Positions 1 through 7,924 of a stretch of DNA of 64,000 nucleotides are shown here, in pieces. Made by a program: the position numbers and the translations under genes. The notes beneath the pieces are model-generated. The model had not been told where the DNA came from and did not search any database. It worked only from the letters and a program-made list of their open reading frames with translations. Origin of the DNA: CAWGCA01 sp963820955 (lineage in GTDB: Bacteria; Pseudomonadota; Gammaproteobacteria; Chromatiales; Chromatiaceae); contig CAWGCA010000031.1 of NCBI GenBank assembly GCA_963820955.1, positions 25,339 through 89,338 of the forward strand, written 5' to 3'. Within the stretch, counting starts at the first letter, position 1. Each line of letters starts with the position of its first letter.

Positions 1-123
1 TCACTCCGAGCACTGTTGCCCGCGGCAAACAGGACGCCGCAACAAACGAAGGAGCAGGATCAGGGGCGGCAGTTAACAAGGGGCGAGTTGCCCTGTCTCG
101 GGCCAAAGGGAGAGCGGAGATGA
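1..123 (+). CDS. Possible 3' end of murC (partial)
   Basis: The first frame is open from base 1 to a TGA at 121-123 that overlaps the murB start codon as ATGA. That arrangement is what is expected of murC running into murB in a dcw cluster. The roughly 40 visible residues are Arg/Gln-rich and show no MurC motif, so the identity rests on position only. The third frame (that of murB) is open as well, so this could be non-coding. Confidence 0.35.
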   Translation, partial: SLRALLPAANRTPQQTKEQDQGRQLTRGELPCLGPKGERR

Positions 124-1025
124 TGGCGGCCACTGACGGTAAACAGTTGCAGGGAGAGGTGCACTACCAGGAGCCCCTTGCCCGTCATACCAGCTGGCGG
201 GTGGGCGGTCCGGCACGCTGTTTTTACCGCCCTGCAGACAGTGATGACCTGGTCCTGTTTCTGCGCGGGCTGCCGGCGGATGAGCCCCTGCTCTGGTTGG
301 GGCTGGGGAGCAATCTGCTGGTACGGGATGGCGGCTTCGAGGGAACGGTCATTGCCACCCAGGGGCGCCTTCAGGAGTTAGCGCTAGTCACACCGGTCTG
401 CCTGCGGGTGGAAGCGGGTGTCGCTTGTGCCCGGGTGGCCCGTTTGGCTGCGAAAGAGGGGCTCTGCGGGCTCGAATTTCTGGCTGGCATACCGGGCACC
501 ATGGGGGGGGCCTTGGCCATGAATGCCGGGGCCTTTGGCGCGGAGACCTGGCGGCATGTCCGTCAGGTCGAGACGGTGGACCGTGATGGAGTGATTCGCA
601 GTCGAGGTCCGGAAGATTTTGATATTGGATACCGCCGTGTCAGGGGACCGGCCAACGAGTGGTTTATGGCTGCCCTGCTGAAGGGCGAGCCGGGAAAGGT
701 AGAGGAAGGGCGCCAGAAAATAAGGCGATTATTGGATCGTCGGGCGGAAACGCAACCGACCGGGCTGGCCAGTTGCGGGTCGGTTTTTCGCAACCCCGAT
801 GGGCAATTCGCCGCCCGCCTGATCGAGTCGATCGGACTGAAGGGGACCTGCATCGGCGGTGCCTGCGTGTCAGGGAAGCATGCCAATTTCATAATCAATT
901 CGGGTGGTGCGACGGCGCAGGATATTGAGCGATTGATCAAGTTGGTGCAAAGGCGGGTGCAGAGCGAGACCGGTGTCCGGTTGGAGACCGAGGTGAAGAT
1001 CGTTGGCGTGGAGATGGCCTCATGA
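120..1025 (+). CDS. murB: UDP-N-acetylenolpyruvoylglucosamine reductase MurB
   Basis: MurB is the FAD- and NADPH-dependent reductase that makes UDP-MurNAc, the second committed step of peptidoglycan precursor synthesis in the cytoplasm. The 301-residue protein shows the FAD-domain signatures near the N-terminus (TSWRVGGPA, GLGSNLLVRDGG), the GIPGTMGGALAMNAGAFG loop at about 125-140, the SCGSVFRNP segment carrying the proton-donor serine at about 218, and a C-terminal ETEVKIVG with the conserved glutamate. Its stop overlaps the ddl start by four bases (ATGA), implying translational coupling. An in-frame ATGATG makes the first or second codon equally possible as start. Confidence 0.96.
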   Translation: MMAATDGKQLQGEVHYQEPLARHTSWRVGGPARCFYRPADSDDLVLFLRGLPADEPLLWLGLGSNLLVRDGGFEGTVIATQGRLQELALVTPVCLRVEAGVACARVARLAAKEGLCGLEFLAGIPGTMGGALAMNAGAFGAETWRHVRQVETVDRDGVIRSRGPEDFDIGYRRVRGPANEWFMAALLKGEPGKVEEGRQKIRRLLDRRAETQPTGLASCGSVFRNPDGQFAARLIESIGLKGTCIGGACVSGKHANFIINSGGATAQDIERLIKLVQRRVQSETGVRLETEVKIVGVEMAS

Positions 1026-1945
1026 CACTGCGGGCGGAGGAGTTCGGCCGGGTGGCGGTGCTTATGGGTGGGCAGTCCGCAGAGCGGGAAGTCTCGCTGA
1101 AAAGCGGCCGGGCGGTGCTGCAGGCGTTGCGGGGTAAAGGGGTGGACGCCCATGGGGTCGACGTCGGAGACGGTGTGCTGGAGTTGCTGGCCAAGGGCGG
1201 GTACCAGCGGGCGTTTATCGTGCTGCATGGACGTGGCGGTGAAGATGGCGTAATCCAGGGCGCCCTGGAGACGATTGGAATGCCTTATACCGGAAGCGGC
1301 GTGGGCGGGTCGGCCCTGGGGATGGATAAGTACCGCTGCAAGCTTCTGTGGCGGGCACTTGGGTTGCCAACCCCTGATTTTGTCCTGTTGCGGGACGAGG
1401 CGGGGCTAGCGGAGGCGGAACGGCTCGGTTTCCCACTGATGGTGAAGCCGGTACACGAAGGCTCGAGTATTGGCATGACTCGGGTCGATAGTCGGGAAGG
1501 GTTGAAAACAGCTTGGGAGAATGCCGCCCAATACGACACTGAAGTGATGGTGGAGCGTTGGATCATTGGTGGGGAATACACGGCCTCCATTCTGGGGGAA
1601 GAGGTGCTGCCGCTGATTCGATTGGAAACGCCACACTCGTTTTACGACTATGACGCCAAATACCATGCGGATACCACTCGCTACCATTGCCCCTGTGGAC
1701 TGGAGCAGCCAGAAGAACAGCTGTTGCGCGCGTTGTCCATGGACGCCTTCCGCGGTGTCGGCGCACTGGGCTGGGGGCGGGTGGATCTGCTGCTTGACCA
1801 GGCTCGGCAACCTTGGCTGATCGAGGTGAATACGGTGCCTGGGATGACCGATCACAGTCTGGTGCCGATGGCGGCAAAAGTGCAGGGCATAGAGTTTGAT
1901 CAGCTGGTCTGGCGGATCTTAGAGACCAGCATTGGGCCGAGGTGA
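1022..1945 (+). CDS. ddl: D-alanine--D-alanine ligase
   Basis: This ATP-grasp ligase joins two D-alanines for the peptidoglycan stem peptide. The 307 residues match the DdlB class. Visible motifs are GGQSAEREVSLKSG near the N-terminus, HGRGGEDG at about 68-75, the ATP-grasp segment with HEGSSIG at about 145-151, and a C-terminal LIEVNTVPGMTDHSLVP carrying the metal-binding Glu/Asn and the D-Ala contact loop. It overlaps murB at the start and ftsQ at the end (GTGA), as in a single dcw transcript. Confidence 0.96.
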   Translation: MTLRAEEFGRVAVLMGGQSAEREVSLKSGRAVLQALRGKGVDAHGVDVGDGVLELLAKGGYQRAFIVLHGRGGEDGVIQGALETIGMPYTGSGVGGSALGMDKYRCKLLWRALGLPTPDFVLLRDEAGLAEAERLGFPLMVKPVHEGSSIGMTRVDSREGLKTAWENAAQYDTEVMVERWIIGGEYTASILGEEVLPLIRLETPHSFYDYDAKYHADTTRYHCPCGLEQPEEQLLRALSMDAFRGVGALGWGRVDLLLDQARQPWLIEVNTVPGMTDHSLVPMAAKVQGIEFDQLVWRILETSIGPR

Positions 1946-2808
1946 AGTTGGGTTCGGTGATAGTAGAAATGACGAAACAGAGACGCACACAAACAAAAGC
2001 AGGGAAGGGGCGCATGAAATGGCACCTGGACTGGTACCGGCTCGGCCACAAAGTGACGGCGGTGAGTCTGTTTGCCTTGATGGCGGGCGGGGCGGTCTGG
2101 GGCGTCATGATGCTGGGTGACCCGCAGGTACTGCCGCTCAAGGTAGTGCGGATAGACGGTCAATTTCGCTACCTGCAGCGGGCCGATCTCGAACAGGCGG
2201 TTGCCGGTGCGGTGCGGGGAAACTTCTTCACGCTGGATGTGGGGCGGGTTCGGGCTGCAGCCCGCAAACTGCCGTGGGTCGATCAGGTCAGCGTGCGTCG
2301 TATCTGGCCCGACACCTTGCAGATGCAGGTGCAGGAGCAGGTCCCCCTGGCCCGTTGGGGCAAGGATCGTCTGGTGAACCTGCGGGGCGAAGTGTTTCAG
2401 CCGTCGTTGCGGGAGATGCCGGCGCGCTTACCGTGGCTCGACGGTGCAGTCGTCTCTGCGCCCAGGGTAGTGGCTAGATACCAGGAGATGAGCCGCCAGG
2501 TGGCGGGTCTTGAGCTGGAAATCGAGCGCCTGCAGTTGGACGCCAGACAGGCCTGGGTGGTGGAGTTTCGGCAGGGCTTGAAACTGCAGCTTGGAAGTTC
2601 GGATACGGACCGACGACTGGGTCGGTTTGTCCGTATCTACCGACGCTTAAAGGAGCCTTCGGGGAAGCGATTGAAAAAGATCGATCTGCGCTACACCAAT
2701 GGCCTGGCCGTGGAATGGGAAAATATCGAGCCGCAGACCAGTGATTACAGCAATTCGCCCTTTGCGCGACCAGAGTTGCTTGCTCCTGATGGCAAAGGAC
2801 AGGCGTAG
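1942..2808 (+). CDS. ftsQ: Cell division protein FtsQ
   Basis: FtsQ is a bitopic inner-membrane divisome protein that recruits FtsB/FtsL. The protein has a basic cytoplasmic N-terminus, one membrane segment at about residues 38-56, then a POTRA domain beginning near VVRIDGQFRYLQ and a beta domain. The GTG at 1942 overlaps ddl; ATG at 1969 or 2014 (preceded by GGAAGGGG) would also keep the membrane segment, so the first 24 residues are uncertain. The stop is immediately followed by the ftsA ATG. Confidence 0.93.
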   Translation: MKLGSVIVEMTKQRRTQTKAGKGRMKWHLDWYRLGHKVTAVSLFALMAGGAVWGVMMLGDPQVLPLKVVRIDGQFRYLQRADLEQAVAGAVRGNFFTLDVGRVRAAARKLPWVDQVSVRRIWPDTLQMQVQEQVPLARWGKDRLVNLRGEVFQPSLREMPARLPWLDGAVVSAPRVVARYQEMSRQVAGLELEIERLQLDARQAWVVEFRQGLKLQLGSSDTDRRLGRFVRIYRRLKEPSGKRLKKIDLRYTNGLAVEWENIEPQTSDYSNSPFARPELLAPDGKGQA

Positions 2809-4044
2809 ATGACCAAGAAGGCAGAAAAGAACTTGATAGTGGGCCTCGACATAGGTACGTCCAAGGTGGTCGCCATTGTCGGAGAGATTAAGCCGAATGA
2901 CGAGATTGAGATCATAGGCATAGGGTCGCATCCTTCCCGCGGGCTGAAGAAAGGCGTGGTCGTTAATATCGAGTCCACGGTCCAGTCTATTCAGCGGGCG
3001 GTGGAGGAGGCGGAACTGATGGCTGGCTGCGAGATTCACTCGGTTCACGCGGGAATCGCAGGGAGCCATATCCGCAGCCTCAACTCCCACGGAATCGTCG
3101 CCATCAAAGATCGGGAAGTCACCCATGGCGACGTGGAGCGGGTGATCGATGCGGCCCGGGCGGTGGCGATTCCCGCGGATCAGAAGATCCTCCATATCCT
3201 GCCTCAAGAGTTCATTATCGACGAGCAGGAAGGCATTCGAGAGCCAGTCGGCATGTCCGGCGTGCGACTTGAGGCCCGCGTCCACATGGTTACCGGCGCG
3301 GTGAGTGCAGCGCAAAACATCGTCAAGTGTGTGCGTCGTTGCGGGCTCGAGGTGGACGACCTGATTCTGGAACAGCTCAGCTCCAGCTACGCGGTACTCA
3401 GTGAGGACGAGAAGGAGCTTGGGGTCTGCCTGGTGGACATAGGTGGCGGCACTACTGACATCGCGGTATTCACCGAAGGGTCGATTCGACATACGGCAGT
3501 GATTCCCATCGCCGGCGATCAGGTAACCAACGACATTGCCGTGGCATTGCGCACCCCGACTCAGCACGCGGAAGAGATCAAGATCAAATACGCCTGCGCG
3601 CTGACGCAGTTGGCAGCCAGTGATGAGACCATCGAGGTGCCCAGTATCGGCGATCGACCGCCGCGCAGACTTTCGCGTCAGACATTGGCAGAGGTTGTGG
3701 AGCCTCGCTACGAAGAACTGCTCTCGCTGATTCAAGCGGAATTGCGACGCAGCGGGTTCGAGGATCTGATTGCCGGTGGTGTCGTTCTCACCGGCGGCAG
3801 TTCCAAGATGGAGGGATTGATCGAGTTGGCGGAGGAGGTTTTTCACATGCCGGTTCGGCTGGGGGTGCCCCAGTACGTGGCCGGTCTGGTGGATGTGGTG
3901 CGTAACCCGATTTATGCAACAGGCGTCGGGTTGCTGCTGTTTGGACATCACAACCGTTCCAGTCGCCTTCAGGACCTGCCTAGCGGGCGGGGTTTCAAGA
4001 TGATCTGGGAACGTATGCGAAGTTGGTTTCAGGGGAATTTTTAA
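2809..4044 (+). CDS. ftsA: Cell division protein FtsA
   Basis: FtsA is the actin-fold ATPase that tethers FtsZ to the membrane. The 411 residues show phosphate-1 (VGLDIGTSKVVAIVG), phosphate-2 (CLVDIGGGTTDIAVF) and the adenosine motif GGVVLTGGSSKMEG. The C-terminal amphipathic targeting helix is also present (MIWERMRSWFQGNF). It starts directly after the ftsQ stop and is followed by ftsZ after a 78-base spacer. Confidence 0.97.
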   Translation: MTKKAEKNLIVGLDIGTSKVVAIVGEIKPNDEIEIIGIGSHPSRGLKKGVVVNIESTVQSIQRAVEEAELMAGCEIHSVHAGIAGSHIRSLNSHGIVAIKDREVTHGDVERVIDAARAVAIPADQKILHILPQEFIIDEQEGIREPVGMSGVRLEARVHMVTGAVSAAQNIVKCVRRCGLEVDDLILEQLSSSYAVLSEDEKELGVCLVDIGGGTTDIAVFTEGSIRHTAVIPIAGDQVTNDIAVALRTPTQHAEEIKIKYACALTQLAASDETIEVPSIGDRPPRRLSRQTLAEVVEPRYEELLSLIQAELRRSGFEDLIAGGVVLTGGSSKMEGLIELAEEVFHMPVRLGVPQYVAGLVDVVRNPIYATGVGLLLFGHHNRSSRLQDLPSGRGFKMIWERMRSWFQGNF

Positions 4045-4122
4045 AGTATTCGAAAGCGAAATAATTGTTGTTTAATCGTAAGTTACAGGCAGGCGATGCC
4101 TGAAATTTGGAGGATAGACCAA

Positions 4123-5298
4123 ATGTTTGAATTAATGGATGCCTATAGTCAGAACGCAGTGATCAAGGTGGTCGGTGTCGGTGGTGGTGGCGGTAACGCC
4201 ATAAACCACATGCTGAATGCCAATATCGAGGGGGTTGATTTTATTTGCGCCAATACCGACGCTCAGGCGCTGAAAAACAGCGAAGTGAGGACCCTGTTGC
4301 AATTGGGGTCCAATATCACCAAGGGTTTGGGCGCTGGAGCCGATCCGGACGTGGGGCGGGATGCTGCCTTGGAAGACAAGGAGCGAATCCAAGAGACCCT
4401 GCAGGGTTCGGATATGGTTTTCATCACCGCCGGTATGGGGGGCGGTACCGGAACCGGGGCGGCACCTGTGGTCGCGGAGGTGGCGAAAGACCTGGGGATT
4501 CTCACGGTTGCGGTGGTTACCAAACCTTTTCCCTTCGAGGGCGGTAAGCGAAAGAGCGTCGCCAATCAGGGGATTGAGGAGTTAAGCCAGTATGTAGATT
4601 CTCTGATAACCATCCCGAACGAGAAACTGCTGGCGGTGCTGGGTAAGGATATGTCGTTGCTGAACGCCTTCAAAGCGGCCAACGACGTGCTGTTGGGTGC
4701 GGTTCAGGGAATCGCCGAGTTGATCACCAGACCGGGTCTGATCAATGTGGACTTTGCAGACGTAAGGACGGTTATGTCGGAAATGGGGAATGCGATGATG
4801 GGTTCTGGCTCGGCCCGTGGGGAAAATCGTGCCCGCGACGCAGCGGAAGAGGCGATTCGCAGCCCTCTGCTGGAAGACATCAATCTGTCTGGTGCGAAGG
4901 GTATTCTGGTCAACATCACGGCGGGTCTCGACCTCTCTATCGGGGAGTTCGACGAGGTGGGCACTACGGTTAAAGAGTTTGCCTGTGATGACGCTACGGT
5001 TGTAGTAGGTACCGTAATTGATCCGGACATGAGCGATGAGCTTCGGGTAACGGTGGTTGCCACCGGACTTGGGCGGATGAACGGTTGCGTGAATTTGCCA
5101 GAGACTCAGGAGACATCGCCGGTGCGGTTGGTCAATTCCGACGTAGTGGAGCCTGGACCGGCGGATTACCGGGGGATGGATAGCCCTACGGTGATTCGGA
5201 GAGACCGCAAGACCGCGGCCTCCTATGTTGAAGCAGCAAAGGAAAAGGATATGGATTATCTGGATATTCCAGCCTTTCTGCGGCGTCAGGCAGACTAA
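4123..5298 (+). CDS. ftsZ: Cell division protein FtsZ
   Basis: FtsZ is the tubulin-like GTPase forming the Z ring. The GTP-binding signature GGGTGTGAAPVVAEVAK and the catalytic T7 loop around NVDFADVRTVM are intact, and the protein ends with the conserved tail DYLDIPAFLRRQ that binds FtsA and ZipA. The start at 4123 is preferred because TTTGGAGGATAG lies just upstream; an ATG at 4096 would add nine residues not expected of the family. From 4123 the protein is 391 residues, a normal length. Confidence 0.97.
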   Translation: MFELMDAYSQNAVIKVVGVGGGGGNAINHMLNANIEGVDFICANTDAQALKNSEVRTLLQLGSNITKGLGAGADPDVGRDAALEDKERIQETLQGSDMVFITAGMGGGTGTGAAPVVAEVAKDLGILTVAVVTKPFPFEGGKRKSVANQGIEELSQYVDSLITIPNEKLLAVLGKDMSLLNAFKAANDVLLGAVQGIAELITRPGLINVDFADVRTVMSEMGNAMMGSGSARGENRARDAAEEAIRSPLLEDINLSGAKGILVNITAGLDLSIGEFDEVGTTVKEFACDDATVVVGTVIDPDMSDELRVTVVATGLGRMNGCVNLPETQETSPVRLVNSDVVEPGPADYRGMDSPTVIRRDRKTAASYVEAAKEKDMDYLDIPAFLRRQAD

Positions 5299-5405
5299 TC
5301 TGCGACGTCAGTTTCGAACAAAAGGATAGTTTGAAATGTTGGGGTACCGGGGTGAGGTAGGGATGCCTTGTTGGTTTCGTGTGACTAAGTGCTTGAAAGT
5401 ACAGG

Positions 5406-6320
5406 ATGATAGCGCAACGTACCCTAAACAAAGCCGTACTCGCGACAACCACAAGTTCGGATCTTGGAGACGAGCTATCGCTGCTGCTGCGTCCGGGGGG
5501 AGCGGATAGCGGTATCCGAGTAAACCTGAGCGATCCGACGGGGCGGCTGACCCTGAGGATCTCTCCACAAAATACGGGGGCGACGCTTCGGTCTCTTGCC
5601 TGTGCCTGTGACCAAGGGCATCTTTTTCTTATCCGTGGCCTGCTATCGGCCTTTGCGGGATTGGGCATAGATAATGCCAGGGTGGATATCACCACTCGGG
5701 CACTTTCCATTCGGAGACTGCAGACAGGCCATTTTGTGAGCCTGCTCCAGACGGCTGGCCTGAAGCTTCAGGCTTCACCCAGGCGGTTTGTTCGGGTTAA
5801 GCGGCGCGTAACGGTTGAGGACGGGGACAGGAAAGCAGTCCTCGAGCCTTTTGATGGTTTCATGCTTGCTCTATCCACTTCAGTGGACCCACCCTCTTTC
5901 TCGGGTTGGAAGGATGCGGTCTTTGCTGCCCACTCGGACACATTGCTGGTGAACCTGGGCAGAAGTCCTGCCACCGCTCTACTCTACGGCAGTAAAACAA
6001 AGGGCATACAAAGACCGCGATCTGCCCCGACTGAGGTTACTTGTCCCTCGGCTCGAGATAGAGAAAGCGATCCACCCTGCCGGGAGCGGGCTGCTTACCA
6101 GACCGCCCTTCAGAAGGATACACTCTGGGGTGCTATCGGGGATCTCTATCTCCTGGGTCGTGCCCTGATCGGTGCCTTCATCGGATTACGCTCGGACCCC
6201 GCACTCAATTGCCGGCTTTTGCAGCAGCTGATCGCCGACCCAGCCGCCTGGGAAGAGGTTACCTTTGAAAATGAGGGGGGGATTCCGTTATCATACGCCC
6301 CTCCGGTGCGGACAGGCTGA
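5406..6320 (+). CDS. LpxC-fold protein lacking all catalytic residues (pseudoenzyme)
   Basis: This gene sits where lpxC normally follows ftsZ and has lpxC length (304 aa). It aligns end to end with UDP-3-O-acyl-GlcNAc deacetylase: an MIAQRTL start, AGLGIDN at 84-90, RFVRVKRRVTVEDGD at 127-141, AIGDL at 243-247 and WEEVTFE near the end. By alignment to E. coli LpxC recalled from memory, the zinc ligands His79, His238 and Asp242 become Gly78, Asp238 and Gly242. The catalytic Glu78 and His265 become Arg77 and Pro265. The GLHSG/GLHTG-type and RTFGF segments are also lost. The frame is uninterrupted, so it is unlikely to be a deacetylase; a structural or regulatory role, or slow decay, is possible. 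Confidence 0.85.
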   Translation: MIAQRTLNKAVLATTTSSDLGDELSLLLRPGGADSGIRVNLSDPTGRLTLRISPQNTGATLRSLACACDQGHLFLIRGLLSAFAGLGIDNARVDITTRALSIRRLQTGHFVSLLQTAGLKLQASPRRFVRVKRRVTVEDGDRKAVLEPFDGFMLALSTSVDPPSFSGWKDAVFAAHSDTLLVNLGRSPATALLYGSKTKGIQRPRSAPTEVTCPSARDRESDPPCRERAAYQTALQKDTLWGAIGDLYLLGRALIGAFIGLRSDPALNCRLLQQLIADPAAWEEVTFENEGGIPLSYAPPVRTG

Positions 6321-6345
6321 CTGGAATATGTCTCTTAGCTATCAG

Positions 6346-6786
6346 TCAGCTGTGCTTTCCCAATCGCCTCAAGGCGGCACCGAGAAGTGGATCGTTGATT
6401 GTTTCGGCTACCTCTGTAACCAGTTTCGCGTTGGTGGTGGAGAGCCTTTGGCGGCGGTTGGGCTTGCGCTGCTTGGAAATGGACATGACCATCACGCGTA
6501 CCATGACTCGGTCGTATTCCAGGCCCGTTTTAGACAACAGCTCAAGCAGATTGCGGGAAAAAAAACGCAAGCGGCTGGCCCAGGCTGGAGAGTCGGTATA
6601 AAGGATCAGTCGCGGTTGCTTCTCCAGCACGGCGTGGCAGTGTTTGTCCAACGGGGACGGCAATATTCCCTGGATTCGCCGCAGCAGTGAGCGCTGTTCT
6701 TGGGCTTGGGATAACAGCATACGGAGCTTGCTGGATGCGGTGAGAAGTTCCGTAATGGGGCGTGGTCGTTTAGGCATGGGAGGCAT
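6346..6786 (-). CDS. dciA: DciA/DUF721 family protein
   Basis: This small basic protein resembles the DUF721/DciA family, the replicative helicase loader or operator of bacteria without DnaC. The body has the typical N-terminal basic stretch (MPKRPRPITELL), the segment LYTDSPAWASRLRFFSRNLLELL (tryptophan and RF characteristic of DUF721) and a C-terminal tail ending in LGAALRRLGKHS. The open frame extends further upstream, but the start at 6786 (or the Met at 6777) gives about 146 residues and leaves a short divergent promoter region before the M23 gene. This position, between lpxC and secA, is usual in gammaproteobacteria. Confidence 0.8.
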   Translation of the reverse strand: MPPMPKRPRPITELLTASSKLRMLLSQAQEQRSLLRRIQGILPSPLDKHCHAVLEKQPRLILYTDSPAWASRLRFFSRNLLELLSKTGLEYDRVMVRVMVMSISKQRKPNRRQRLSTTNAKLVTEVAETINDPLLGAALRRLGKHS

Positions 6787-6871
6787 ACATCGCTGATATA
6801 TAAAGGGAATTATCTCTGCAGTAAGATTGTATGTTGATCGAAAATCGTAGTTTGTTGTCGCTCGGGAATCA

Positions 6872-7795
6872 ATGAAAACTATACTTATGTCCAGATTGTG
6901 CAGCATTTCAGGTAGCCGGGTGCTATCCCTTCGCAGGTTGATGGTCAGCCTGTCCGCGTTTTTTACCTTCGCGGTGGCTGGATCCCTGTGGGTGGGGTAT
7001 GAGTTCGGATGGAGTGCGGCAAATCGGGATCTGGCCAGCGGCACGGTCGCCTCTTCTCTGCGCGGTCTGCTGGAGGCCCAGCAGCGGGAGTTGGAAGATG
7101 ACCGACGGACCACCCGTGCCCATCTGGATGCCCTGGCCTTGCGGTTGGGCGCTATGCAATCTCACATTCTGCGACTCGATGCCTTTGGCGAACAGTTGGC
7201 GAGAATCGGTGGGCTGGATGCGGAAGAGTTTAATTTCGATGAAGATCCGGCGCGGGGCGGCCTGGATTCGTCGGAAAATGACAGCTCGTTGGAGTTCGGC
7301 GAGTTGGTGTCTGAGATGGAACAGTTGTCGCAGGCCATTGAGGATCGTGAGCACAAATTGAGTCTGATGGAAGATCTGATTCGGGGCAGCCAGATTCAGG
7401 AGGAGCTGAAACCCTCCGGAAGACCGGTAAACAAGGGCTGGATATCGTCAAACTACGGTTACAGAAAGGACCCTTTCAGTGGCAAGAGGGCTTTTCACCA
7501 TGGTGTCGATATCGCAGGCAAGAAGGACTCGGAGGTCTTTGCTGTAGCCTCGGGGGTGGTCAGCTGGGCCGGGCAGAAAAGTGGCTACGGTTATCTGGTG
7601 GAGATTAGGCACCCGGATAACTATATTACCCGTTACGGCCACAACAGCATGATTTTCGTGAAGACGGGGGATCTGGTTGCCAAGGGGGCTGTGATCGGTC
7701 TAATGGGCTCCAGTGGCCGTTCCACCGGTCCCCATGTCCATTTTGAAATCGCCCGCAACGGCAAGACCATCAATCCAAAAAAATACCTGAACTAG
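6872..7795 (+). CDS. M23 family metallopeptidase, membrane-anchored
   Basis: A periplasmic LytM-type zinc endopeptidase-like protein. An N-terminal membrane anchor spans about residues 22-44. A coiled-coil-rich stretch with LEAQQRELEDDRR follows at about 68-160. The C-terminal M23 domain carries HHGVDIAG (metal His and Asp) and HVHFEIARNG (catalytic and metal histidines), so the zinc site is complete. The family is commonly encoded next to secA in gammaproteobacteria. Its substrate is presumably peptidoglycan crosslinks, but a regulatory role cannot be excluded. Confidence 0.88.
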   Translation: MKTILMSRLCSISGSRVLSLRRLMVSLSAFFTFAVAGSLWVGYEFGWSAANRDLASGTVASSLRGLLEAQQRELEDDRRTTRAHLDALALRLGAMQSHILRLDAFGEQLARIGGLDAEEFNFDEDPARGGLDSSENDSSLEFGELVSEMEQLSQAIEDREHKLSLMEDLIRGSQIQEELKPSGRPVNKGWISSNYGYRKDPFSGKRAFHHGVDIAGKKDSEVFAVASGVVSWAGQKSGYGYLVEIRHPDNYITRYGHNSMIFVKTGDLVAKGAVIGLMGSSGRSTGPHVHFEIARNGKTINPKKYLN

Positions 7796-7924
7796 GCATC
7801 TAATTTTCCCGCTACTCTGTCCTGGGCCGATTGGGCCCAGCTCCGCCCCGTGTCTGCAATCATAAGCAGTTTTGGGTTATGATCGCCTATCTTTTTTTTC
7901 ACTCACAACGGAAGCCTTGATTTC

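Noticed and set aside
2647..3951. Long minus-strand open frame opposite ftsA (434 codons)
   Set aside because: It overlaps a well-matched ftsA and its translation shows no motif; long antisense frames are common in GC-rich genes.
5406..6320. Active lpxC whose missing histidines are due to a frameshift
   Set aside because: Alignment to the family stays in register on both sides of each substituted residue, so single substitutions, not a frame error, explain the loss.
6316..6350. Terminator between the LpxC-like gene and dciA
   Set aside because: GCTGACT/AGTCAGC form a 7-bp inverted repeat but the loop is long and no T-run follows on either strand.
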